Source of the DNA: Gracilariopsis chorda
Lineage: Eukaryota; Rhodophyta; Florideophyceae; Gracilariales; Gracilariaceae
Assembly (NCBI GenBank): GCA_003194525.1
Contig: NBIV01000127.1
Span: forward strand, 124,001-188,000
DNA: 64,000 nucleotides
Direction: 5' to 3'
Part shown: positions 19,953 through 30,305 of the stretch, one piece after another
Numbering within the stretch: the stretch's first letter is position 1
How the letters are laid out: each line of letters begins with the position of its first letter
Made by a program: the position numbers and the translations under genes
The notes under the pieces: generated by a model
The model's input: the letters and a program-made list of their open reading frames with translations, nothing else
The model's database searches: none
What the model was told of the DNA's origin: nothing

Positions 19953-21722
19953 AATCTTCGCTCAGATTGCATAAGTCTGTAATCGTGGGGCTGCATCAAA
20001 CCTCCCCACATATTACTATTATCAATTTCATAACATTAGCCTAATAGATGCACAGCATGAATGCGCAAAAGTGTGAAAGTTCTAAAACAAATGCTCTATT
20101 CATCTGACCGTTACGCATTTTACGTCGAAATCGTAAACTATACTTCAACGGTAACCATGTTAATCTGTTTTAAAAGGTCTCACTATGACATGCTCAGAAA
20201 ATTTGAATGGTCGTTTCTAGGACGTTGAATTAGTTTAGAAGCGACTAGCTTGGAGAGTGCACATGGAAGCAAAGGTTAAGATCGAAGGATGGGCTGCCAT
20301 TGCGTCGATAGGTGAAGATTGTAATCGAATTGCGATGAAGTACCTAAAGCGATTGCAATTAAATTGCAAGTTGGGAGGAGAATTGCAGTCGTGTGTAAGA
20401 TTGCAAGCTTGAATTGCAATCCCTTCCCATTTGGATTAGTTCCGCCCCTGGCAGGTATCACAAAGCATTGAAACGTATTTTGAATGCTTGGAGCGAATAA
20501 GCTTTCATCGGTCGCATGCTGCAGTCTGCAGTAATGTTTCTATTACCGAGTGAAACCGTAGATATTGCTCTTTATGAATGGAGTATCCTGTGACGCTTTG
20601 ACTATTGCCAACGTAAATCTGAGTTCCTACCTTGACGTTGGTGTCGGCGTGGCAGTGGAAGCTGTACAAAGGGGAAAGTAGAGAAAGCCTGACTTGTCTA
20701 GTCGTAGGGCCAGGATGCGAGTGAGTTTCATGAATGGATCCCGGCAACGAAGAACCTGCAGTGCACCCACCCTAGGATAAGAAGGATGTTGGATGAGCTC
20801 TCTTTCTTTCGATTGGAATTTCGGCAATAAGGCAAGACTCAAGGCATAGGTTCGACAAAATTTCTACGTATATAAGCTCCAGCGGTGGCGCTATTCACTT
20901 GTTGATGAAGATCGCGCTATAAGGCTAGGCATCAGACCTGGAAACAATATAGGGGGGTCCTTAAGTGTGACGTCAGCGGATGTCTTTGTGAGCCGTGGCT
21001 GTCTAGGTTTGGCGTGGTGGGTGCCTCTGGTCCTTCAAATCACCGTACTGGCGTGGCCTAAGACGTGTCTTTCATCAGTGGCTTCGGTAACCTTAGAACG
21101 GAGAGAGTACAAGAGAGAATTAGACAGAGGGTCGGCAGGCGTGGGTGTAGTTTCTGTGCCGGTTTCTCTAAGGGAGCTGGTGTTGGCAAGCTGGCAAGCT
21201 GCTGCAAGAACCAAGCAGTAGTAACTGAGGCGTGGTGGCGCTGGTCTCAGGGACCTTCCGGGTACTAGACCCGGCAAATGCTCCAAGAGAGTGCCAGGTG
21301 ACGGCTGGCCTTAGTTCAGGCAGCACGTAGTCGGAAGCAACCCTCCTAAAAAGCGCAAACCAATGCCACGGGACAAAGTGGCCCTCTAAGTGGTCGGGGC
21401 TAGCTGCTGGGCGAGGTTAAGGACCTACAAGAACAACAAAACCGACCGTTCTTTCGCAACTGTGTGCTCGACTCAAAGGCAATCGCGGACGCCCTGGAGC
21501 TATTCAGGGCAGCGTCCAAAGGGCGGCCGAATACCTTGGGTAGCGGAAGCAGAGCAACGTTGCACTGCTTAACGCTTTGCGGAAGGAGGTTGACGAAATC
21601 CCTGAAAGGGACGACGCTGACCCTATCCTGCAGCAAGTCAAGGACGGGACTTATCCTTTAGCAGGAAAGGAGAAGACCCCTGAAAAGGAAGGACTGCCGA
21701 GGAAACTGAAGAGGAATTCTCT
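19953..21722. other. Repeat-like sequence, no recognised gene
   Basis: About 1.8 kb without a convincing gene. At 20311-20425 the motif ATTGCAAT/TTGCAA and near variants recur many times. 20940-21720 is more GC-rich, with short overlapping ORFs on both strands and no recognisable motif. It may be the 5' part of whatever element encodes the ORF at 21723. Confidence 0.4.
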
Positions 21723-22448
21723 TTGAAAAGCAGTGGCGATGACGGAAGCGAGGCCGAATCATCCCGTACGCCACGCCGTAATGGAGACGCTGACTGGGCT
21801 TCAGTAATGCAGGCTCCAGCAAAGATTCAACGCGACCATAAAAGGGACCGTGATGAACTACGCAAAGAGCATGCTTCTCTTCGAAAAGAGCTTCAAAGGT
21901 TGAAATCCAAGAATGCTAGCAAGGAGAACGATTTCTTAAAAGTTCTGAGTCAAGCCAGGCGTGAAGAGGTTGAAAGCAAGGACGAAATCGGAAAAAGTGA
22001 AACTTCGGACTCCGACGAGAACTTTTGGAGCGCGAAACCTTCTGCGCCGACTTCCAAAAAGGCTATTACACGGTTCTTTAAGAAGTTAGCGCGCCGGCCT
22101 TTGCCGGATCAGACGGTTCTCGTGGGCTCTCTAGAAGGAAAGAACGTGTTGTGAAAAGCTTTGAACAATTTCCAGACAGTCTCCACTTGGACTGAAGCTC
22201 GGCATTTGGGTGGAAATCTAAATAAGCGCAAAGCGGCTACACTGGCAAAAATCATTGACTGCGTCATTAGTTCTCTGGATGTTATGCGTGCGAAGGAAGA
22301 ACTCGTGGTTGAGATTGCCATTCCGCATCTGGCAGCTGTTGTAATGGCGTACAGAACCAAGACCAAGTCTGCGGCGCGTGAATTGGAGGAAGAGCAAGAT
22401 GACTTGGTGAGCGCAACTCACCGACGACGATTACATAAGTCAGTTTAG
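21723..22448 (+). pseudogene. Unrecognised coiled-coil reading frame, possibly gag-like
   Basis: Two blocks in one frame (143 and 95 codons). The first is charged and looks coiled-coil (HKRDRDELRKEHASLRKELQ), followed by an acidic Ser-rich stretch. The second has a hydrophobic helical segment (LAKIIDCVISSLDVMRAKEE) and a charged tail. I do not recognise the family. The lysine/arginine-rich, coiled-coil composition in a transposon-rich stretch suggests a structural (gag-like) protein of a retroelement. No RT or transposase follows. It appears broken. Confidence 0.35.
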
Positions 22449-24061
22449 TTGAAAGAAGAACTCTGGACTTCGACACAAAGGATGAGTCTGCCCTTTTGGA
22501 TGATAGGTAGAAGGCTTGAGACGACTTTAGAGAAAAGAAACCAGCATATAATGCACTGAAGTACGATGGACGAGCAGGATATTCTTCCCATACAGTAGGT
22601 AGTTGGTGATGCAAGGAGGCACCTAGAGTGTGTACGTAATCGACGAAATCAGCGTCTTAGGAACATAGACTGCTTGAAGACATCCTGCACAACCTGTTAG
22701 GTAGGCTGTATGCCCTGAATACCGGCATGTATTCTCATATCATCCGAAGTCAGGAGAGAGAATCGCTATCAAATGGTTGGCGACCAACATCTTGCAACAC
22801 ATCGGAGTGGAATCCTTCCGTCGAAGCTATTTCGATGCGCGATTTTCTAAGAAGAAGAGGACGTTCATTTTACATATGAACCCATAAAACATTAAGTGTG
22901 GTTGGACCCGGAGCGAGTAGCTACTGACAAGCTTTACATGAACCTGAATGCCCTCAACCTACAACAAAGCAATCGGTTTGAGATGGTATCTACCAATGCA
23001 ATATTGCTTGTCAACGTGCCGTTGCAATTGGGCTGGGGATCTGGAGGTTATTGAAGTCTTCTCATGGGTCCACCATGAAACTGGAATGTGGAAGAAGTGG
23101 TGCTTAGGGAAATCTGGAAGTACTAGTAGTAGTAGATCAACGGTGGAGGCCCGTCCATGTGTAGAAGTTTTGCCATGGATAGGGCCGGGAGTATAGATGT
23201 GTGAAAGAGGTGCATGGGTTTGGGGAAGGGCAAGAAAAATGGTTCAAGTTCATTGAGGGATGGAGTCGCTTGCTTATGCTTCGCGTGGTTTTCTGAATAT
23301 TTTAGCTTCGTACAAAAGTCAAATGTTATTGCCAAAAATCACTATGTGCAAACAGTGTCTTTAGATGCCTTAGAAAATATCATGCTGCCTAAGCCCTGAA
23401 TGAACGTAGTGAGCTGCCGAAGGTCTTTAAGTAATAAATAGCATGATTCTGTGCCGCCTCAGGAAATAGCTTCACAGAATAGTTGTTCTTGTTCACTCTC
23501 TGACAGCGTATTGCACTAGAAGTTAGACGCAAGTCACGCGGCCGAGCCATGGATAGGTGCGTAGGATAAGGGCTTCGTTTGTATAAGAGGCATAGCTTTC
23601 ACATCTGTAGTTGCGCTTCTGCTTTCTCTTTCAATACCTGTGATCAATACGCCCCTTCTAACGGTTTGTAAGTGCTAAAGAGTTATCAGAGTAGTGGCTA
23701 GCGTTCCGTGGGAGCGTCGTGAAGATCTGACCAGGATTGTCGTGAGCCAACAGTCCTCCAGACCAATCCTGTCCAACCTGGATGCTGAATAATGACATTC
23801 ATCACCAGGCATCTTTCGATTCGGCACATTTCTAATTGTGCCAAACTTGTGCCGAATCCATTTCCCAATTTTGTCCAAATTGGTACGTAAAACCGGAAGG
23901 CAAATTTCACAATACAAACTGTAACGAACATGAATTGGCGCCAAAAATAGGCTCATTTAAGCTCAAGGACAGCCCCTAAAGACACACCAAGCCAATACAC
24001 ACACGAACGTGATACGAAATCTGCACTTCCGCCATCATCTCTGCTTGAAGTTACTCCCAAA
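22449..24061. other. No recognised gene
   Basis: About 1.6 kb of short ORFs with no motif. An inverted repeat (ATTCGGCACA, then TGTGCCGAAT about 20 bases on) lies near 23819-23858. The right part may be the left flank of the hAT-like element that follows. Confidence 0.4.
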
Positions 24062-26250
24062 ATGCCAAAACGCATTTCAAAGCCACAACGACGTACAGCA
24101 GTCTCATCCAATCCACAAGATAAGATAAGGTTTGGATTGACCCTAACCTCTCGGCATCTCCAAACTGCAGCAATTAATGCAGTCTTTTGCCGTTTCTGCA
24201 TCACATATGGAGGGGAGGAACAATCAAATGGACGGCGTTCTTCATTCCTAATGAACAAAATCTTTTGCGTGCCATTCCGAACAGATAATTACCTACTGCA
24301 CCTTCGAAGCCAGCAAAGGACTAAATGGGAGGAGTATCAACCATTATCTTAAGAAGAGAAAAAACCTTACTTCGACATTGAAGTACCGTATACGGAGACA
24401 ATTCAGGCGCATTTTGGAGAAGATGACAAATTATATTCTAATTATCATTCAATATCGACTCAAGAATAGTGAAAGAGATTTTAAGAGATTTGTTTCTGTC
24501 TCATGAAACAAACCCAAACCGTTTTGAAAGAAACTATCTGTTCACATTTTACTCTGATCACGATATCTACACGGTAACTATAAACAAAGCTTCGCAATTC
24601 AAAATGATGATTGGAAATGTTTCTTTAGGAATGTCGTTTCGCCAGGCTTGCAAATCCACTAGAGTTAGGAAAGCAGTATGGGGTTGGGCTGCTCTCTCGG
24701 GATTGTCGGAGCAAATGGTGTCTCATTACCTGCATGTGGTGGTGTTCATAAACCTGCAGAGAATTGCGTAACTTCTACGTGATAGTAATTGCTGGGCTTA
24801 TTCGCTTGCTTTTGGTGCAGCAACCAAGCATAGAAATGCATATAATGATGTACGCATTCGTCTATGTGTGAATGGGAAGGTCATACAGCTTCTGGTACTG
24901 GCCATTCCTTTTTACGAATCTCACACTGGCCAGGCTACTTTCGAAGTGATTACAACTACTTTGAAGGCTTTAAATGGCGAAATGTGGGCTGCAAAGCTAC
25001 TGTCAGCCACTACAGATCGCGCTGCAAATATGGATGGCATGTATCAGGGTGCGGTGACCCACTTTGCTGCAGTGGCTGGGAATGGTTTCTTACACATTTG
25101 GTGTGCGGCTCACCAGTTAGATTTCGTCATTCAAGATGTGCTCAACGGCTCGCTACGATATCAGTTTTATGCAACAATTTGTCGCCTTATCTCGTTTCTC
25201 CGAAAGCAGACAAATCTGAGGAGTGAGATGAGAACTACATGTCCCTTTGTTGCAACCACACGATGGCGGTCGTTGGTAAATGTGCTTACCTGGCTTTCCA
25301 AGCACGAGGTGAGAGTTTGTGAGTATATCGCAAATATTTCGAATAGTCCCGTCGTGTTACCATCACGTGTGTGGTGGGTGCCCCTATCTGGAATTTTGCG
25401 GTTTCTGTCGTGCGTGGAAGTTTGCTTTCAGTGTACTGAAGGAAAGGAAATGCTTATTTTTGAACAGAACAGTCATTTTCGTGCTCTTCGTGATGATATG
25501 CGTACCATGGGAGACATCATAGGTCCTTTGTGTGGTATGGAGATGTTTACGACAGTGACTGAGATCGATGTTGCTGCGCAGAGTGGAAACTGTATCGTGG
25601 ATGCTACTGCTGTGCGAAATGTCCTAAATTACATAAGCTAGAGAGTGTTGAATGACTTTAACTCACTATCAGAGAACGAGAAAGGAGAGGTCTTTACCAC
25701 TCTTTCATCCCTCTTTCCTTCGGCATATTTAAAGCTCTCTGCGCTAACCGCTGAACGGGACCCAAGAAATGTGCCAAGCGAAGCGCAAATTCTACAAACG
25801 CTCCCAAAATAGCTTTCGAAATTACGCCCCCTGGAGTTCTTTTCGATTGTCAACTCACAGAGGTACAGAATGTGTTGCACTCGGAGTCAAGAAAAAATCA
25901 ATGATATCGAATCCGCGTTTGACGACTTCAAGGACACCATGCTTGGTGACTCTGCCCTTCAACAACACTTATCTGACCTTCCTGATGAAGTTCTCAAATG
26001 TGGGAACGTGGTCCAGAAGTCGTGGCAGTACTTCATGCCCAGTTTAGGAAACTGCGTGCTTTTGCGGCGCTTTGGCTACGGTTTTTCTGGGAACCGCAAC
26101 AGTAGAGAGCGATTTCTCTGTGAACCGCAACAGTAGAGAGCGATTTTTCTGTGATCCAATGGGAGAAAGATGACAAACGTCAAAACCTTACGGATATTGT
26201 CCTGGAAGAAATTCTGCAGTCGAAGCAATACGATCTCTTAAAACGTCCCC
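24062..26250 (+). pseudogene. hAT-like transposase gene, broken
   Basis: hAT transposases cut and paste DNA with an RNase H-fold catalytic core and a C-terminal dimerisation region. Here 24062-24352 encodes a BED-like zinc finger start (CRFCITYGGEE, PFRTDNYLLHL), continued in frame past a TAA at about 24350. 24469-24771 and 24868-25641 carry the core (LLSATTDRAANMDGMYQGAVTHF, HIWCAAHQLDFVIQDVL). 25640-26250 carries the hAT C-terminal signature in pieces (a conserved ATVESDFS-type block is scrambled by a 31-bp tandem duplication). Reading uses at least two frames and several stops, so the gene is dead. I could not define terminal inverted repeats or the 8-bp duplication. Confidence 0.75.
26091..26152 (+). 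repeat. 31-bp tandem duplication in the hAT C-terminal region
   Basis: Two adjacent 31-bp units starting GAACCGCAACAGTAGAGAGC differ at one base. The duplication adds a unit that is not a multiple of three to the conserved C-terminal block, and so shifts the frame. The near identity means it is recent compared with the rest of the damage. Confidence 0.9.
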
Positions 26251-26299
26251 AATTCACCTGAAAACCTGTAAGTGAAAAACCGTAGGAAGGAGCTAAGTA

Positions 26300-27472
26300 T
26301 GAAAGAAGTGCTGAATAACTGGCAGAGCGTGTTAATACATTAACGAATTTTGGATTGCTTTGCATTGATCTCTTCGCATGTTACTATACTTCGCCAAATT
26401 ACGATACAGTAAACGTTACCTTGCATCTTGACATATGTTTTCCTTAGTCTCTGAACACCACCAGCGGGGATACGAGATTTGCAAAAAGAGCGCGAGTGCA
26501 AGTTGCGCTTGAGCCGTGCCTCTAAAATGGGAAGCGGGTTGGAAATCTGTGATTGCTGCAACTTTGAAGCCTTGGGACGATAAATGATCTGCTGGTTCCA
26601 CTTACAGATGCTTGGAGATGGATGGCAGCGACTTGCGATTTATCAACTCTTTGTTGCGCTGTTCCCGGTAACGACACTTTTTTGAGTACAGTTCGGACAG
26701 CAGGTCAAACACAGCATCGATCTGGCCCTGTATGGTGAAATTCATGCTTTGCGTAGGGGTGGTGCAGGTGGTGGCCCAAAGCTCCTCCTTGACCAGCTTT
26801 TCTTGCAGACGGGCGTTGTCTCCGCGCGCGAAAAAATCCTAGAATCGTGCGTAACAGGCGCTGTGTTCTTCATAGTCTTTGTTCTCGTTGTTGTCGGGCG
26901 TAGAAGATGGGGGCTACACATTAAGAGGGAATGGGTGGCGGGCAATGCCATCAACGGAGAGGCGCAGTTCTCTGGCACGCACTGCGCGCAACGCCGTGCG
27001 CGCGCGCGGCATAATCAATCTGGCAATGGAGACCAAAAAGCTCGCCACGAGGCGGAGTGGGTATTTGGGAAGGCTCGGGGAAGGTAGATGAAGACAGGGA
27101 AACACGTAGAGCTAGACACGGTAGTTTGAGAAAGCATTGAAGCTGAAGACGGTTTGATCGGATATAGTAGATGCGCGTTCGACGGATGAAGTGGCCTAAA
27201 AACTTCTTTGGGCGTTGTTGCGGAGCAATAAGCTGGACGAATTTCTGTTCGGATAATCGCCGAGGCAAGGTAAAGCGTGCGTACGTGTGCCAATTCTGCA
27301 AAGAGCCTGAGTCGGTGCCATTTTGGTTGAAAGCGAGTGCAGAGAAAGGTGCGCGGGCGCACAATCTCTGCAACAAAAAACGTTGAGGACGTCAGTGGCA
27401 TTGTAGGAAGAAGCACTGGAAGAGTGTTTGCAGGTTATTTGGGGTGTGTGACGGTGAAGGATGGTCTATAGT
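26300..27472. other. No recognised gene
   Basis: About 1.2 kb with several overlapping 60-140 codon ORFs on both strands and no motif. It includes a CG-alternating patch (about 26998-27010). It lies between the hAT-like gene and the proposed left end of Harbinger-2. Confidence 0.4.
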
Positions 27473-27744
27473 GACTTTACGCAGTCGGTTCTCATGGAGA
27501 TTTCACGAAGATTTCTCCTGTAATCCTTACATTACTGGTACACGTTGTGAAAAACGCTGTATGGAAATGGCAAATGGCCGTCACATGTGACCATTTCGTG
27601 AAGCGATTTCACAAATATTTCGCGTTGATAAGCGGCCATGAAATCCACAGAAATGGCGGGAAGTGCACTACAAACTGCTAGCATAGCAGGTTCTTATACC
27701 AAGTAGCTGAGAACATACCGGACTTCCCTTCTCCTCCCACCGAT

Positions 27745-28620
27745 ATGGCTACCGTTTTACCGTTCACTCCACCGCCGACCTCGCCCTCCGCGATGGTTCC
27801 CAACGAACCCCCCTCTACATCTTGTCCTCCAACAGCCTCACGACCTTTTAGCACTTCTAAAGCGAAATCGTACGGCTTCTCTGCCACTGACGAACTCATC
27901 ATCGTGCGCGAAGTAGCGGCGGCAAACGGGCACATCGCTCCTTACGGCGAGATCGCGGCAGCGTTTGCAGTGGCGTCTCAAAAAGCGAACGAGAATGATG
28001 CGCTAACTGTCAAGAAAAGCAGTAAGAGCATACAAGATGGTTACAACAAGTTACAAGACATCTTCGACAAACAAGATGCACGATAGCGCGTGATGTTGGG
28101 GGTTGGTGGTGAGGTTACTGAAATGGATGAGTTGCTTGGCGCGATGGCGGAAGCGTGGGAGGGTATTCAACGTGACAAGAGCGCAGAAAAGGACGAGAAG
28201 CGTCGCAAGGAGGTTGAGAAGGAGAAAATGGGGAAGGAGATGGTTGCGCGGTCGTTGGTTAGGAAAAGCAAAACTGGCCCGGATGTTGAGAGCGATGTCG
28301 ATACTCAAGGCGAAGAAGAAGGTTCGTTGTCGAAGAGAAGGCGGCTTAATGGCAGACTGAGAGGTGGGATGGCAGGGGAGCTATCCTCGTTTGGCCAAGC
28401 TCTAAAGGAGGCGGACATGCTGCGGGTCCAAGTCGAACAAGAACGACTCATTCTAGAGCGCGAGCGCCTGAAGGTAGAGCAAGAAGAGTGCGAGAAGGAG
28501 AGAGAACTCCGCTGCAAGGAGCGCGAGGCGCGCGATAAGCTGGAACTAGACAAGTTTAACCTAATGATAGAAATGTTTGCGAGTAAACGTGAAAAGGTAT
28601 GCGGCTGCTCATTGACGTAA
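27745..28620 (+). pseudogene. Myb/SANT-like accessory protein of Harbinger-2
   Basis: One frame runs from the ATG at 27745 to a TAG at 28084-28086 and is open again to 28620 (113 then 176 codons). The first part has a Pro-rich start and a SANT-like helical block (FSATDELIIVREVAAANGHI, ALTVKKSSKSIQDGYNKLQDIF). The second part is a long charged coiled coil (EQERLILERERLKVEQEECEK). The order, DNA-binding head then coiled coil, matches the accessory genes of the other Harbingers here, so the TAG is probably a single break. It would bind the element ends. The gene faces the transposase, whose stop lies at 28734. Confidence 0.65.
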
Positions 28621-28733
28621 AGGAATCGACTTTAGCGATTCTGAGGAGCCACGACAGCGGACAACGGCCCGCGGGATCCCGAAGTTTCCCCACTCTCGCG
28701 TAAGCCCGAGCAGCGAGGACAAATACTTTACGT

Positions 28734-29310
28734 TCAACTATTTTTGTGTGCCATGTATGCCTCCAGCCTCAGAGCATCGCACTCGAAGTACTGTGCTATA
28801 GTGTTCGTGTACACGCAGGCTCGCACGTTCGTTAGCAGTAACGCAGCTAGATACAAAGCTCCGACTGGCGATTCTGACACGCAAAGTTTCCTCTTGAAGT
28901 ACAAAGTTGTCCAATACAACTTAACCTCCTCGAAGAGCCACTCGAACGTCACTCTTGCCACTGACATGGCTTGGTTGAAGGCTCTTTGAGCTGCAGAAAG
29001 ATTCGAACCTCGAAACAGAACTTTTATAAACGACCTGACGTTGTATCCCGAGTCTCCGTAGATGACGTACTGCTCTTCAGCTATGAACAGAAGCTCTGAT
29101 AGTTGCTCTTTCAGTCCGCAACGAACATACAACGTCCAGTCGTGCCAATAACCTTCAATTGGACCAGCAGCATACAAAATGAGGCCGTCTGGAGTAGTGA
29201 CAACTTGGTACTTCAGTGCACGTTTCCGCTTATATCCATTGTACATCACAAGTTGTTCCACGCTCTCTCCTGGACACGAGATCCCAAGGACCGTTCCGTC
29301 TATGAAACCC
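28734..29310 (-). pseudogene. Harbinger-2 DDE transposase, C-terminal part
   Basis: The minus-strand frame begins at the gypsy target duplication with the block FIDGTVLGIS (first catalytic Asp), then YNGYKRKRALKYQVV, DGLILYAAGPIEGYWHD, YVIYGDSGYN (second Asp) and AMSVARVTFEWLFEEV, which has the position of the catalytic Glu. The N-terminal part is at 40859-41651 on the other side of the gypsy element. Because the insertion falls between the N-terminal domain and the first catalytic block, this copy cannot make transposase. Confidence 0.85.
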
Positions 29311-30250
29311 TGTGGTGCAATACCACACGCGGAAAGGATCCCGCGACAGCGGCAAAGTCACCCAAGGTGTCCGAGCCTTGCACCCTTGGTGAGGGCGGCT
29401 CAGAAGTAGAGCCCTCCGAACGTGACCGACACGAGTCGGATGTAGGGCCGAACGGTCACTTCTCGCACAGCGCACGGAGGTGTGGGGAGAATCGGATCTA
29501 GCGCTCGACGGACAGTCGATCAGTGTGCAACTCGGTGTTGCCGGTGGTCTGGTGGAGTCCGCTGTATGCTGCGGCGCGGCGAGTGGAACACCCACGAATG
29601 AGGGAACGATCCGTACAACGGTATCCTCTAGGACAAAGAAATGAGGGGTGGGGAACGAGCCGCACGGCCGGCGCAGACTCGTGACGAGCAATAAATATCC
29701 CGAGACGTCGGGGCCAAACCTGATACAGGGCGGAGTAGAAACAGTCCGTATGACGGTAAACAGAAGAAGAAACAACAAAAGAAAACAGAAAGTAGTCCGT
29801 AAGTAACGGTGGTATCACTCCTTGATGTGCAAGGGGGGGTGACGGAGCCGGATCGGTAGCAGCACTCCCCTAGGTTGGGGTCATAGCCGTATACCAACGG
29901 TCAAAGTCAGAGCCCAAACCCTTGTTGAGGTTTTCTTCCGTAGGGTCGGCGGCGAGTGCCGCCACCTAAGTACGGCCACTGTAGTGTGGATTACTAACTA
30001 AAAATAACTAATTACCCCGGGTGCACCGGGCCTGACATCCACGTGTGCGTGGTGGCTCACTTGGCATGAGCCGTCCACTCAGGCGGTGTGCACTACACGT
30101 GTTACCCACAAGTACCCCCTTCATAGGGGCATCTCCCATATAATGGGTTAGCCCAATACACCTCATGTATTCCGTATCCCAACGGCTAACCACGCATCTT
30201 ATATGAAGAGCGATTTGATTCCCTCTACCTCCGAAGGCTATTGAACCACA
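29311..30250 (-). repeat. Gypsy 3' LTR
   Basis: 940 bp, nearly identical to 39920-40858, preceded on the plus strand by AACCC. On the minus strand it directly follows a polypurine tract (complement of 30251-30262). Confidence 0.95.
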
Positions 30251-30305
30251 TCTCCCCCTCCTGAGGTGAAAACACTGGAACAACTTCGGCGACTTCCATC
30301 CCAAG

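Noticed and set aside
27473-27485. Certain left end of Harbinger-2
   Set aside because: The 13-bp match to the right end is suggestive, but the flanking triplets differ, so the end is kept only as a candidate.
29230-29897. Long ORFs inside both gypsy LTRs (up to 182 codons)
   Set aside because: They occur on the minus strand of each LTR with no protein-like pattern, and are open by base composition.
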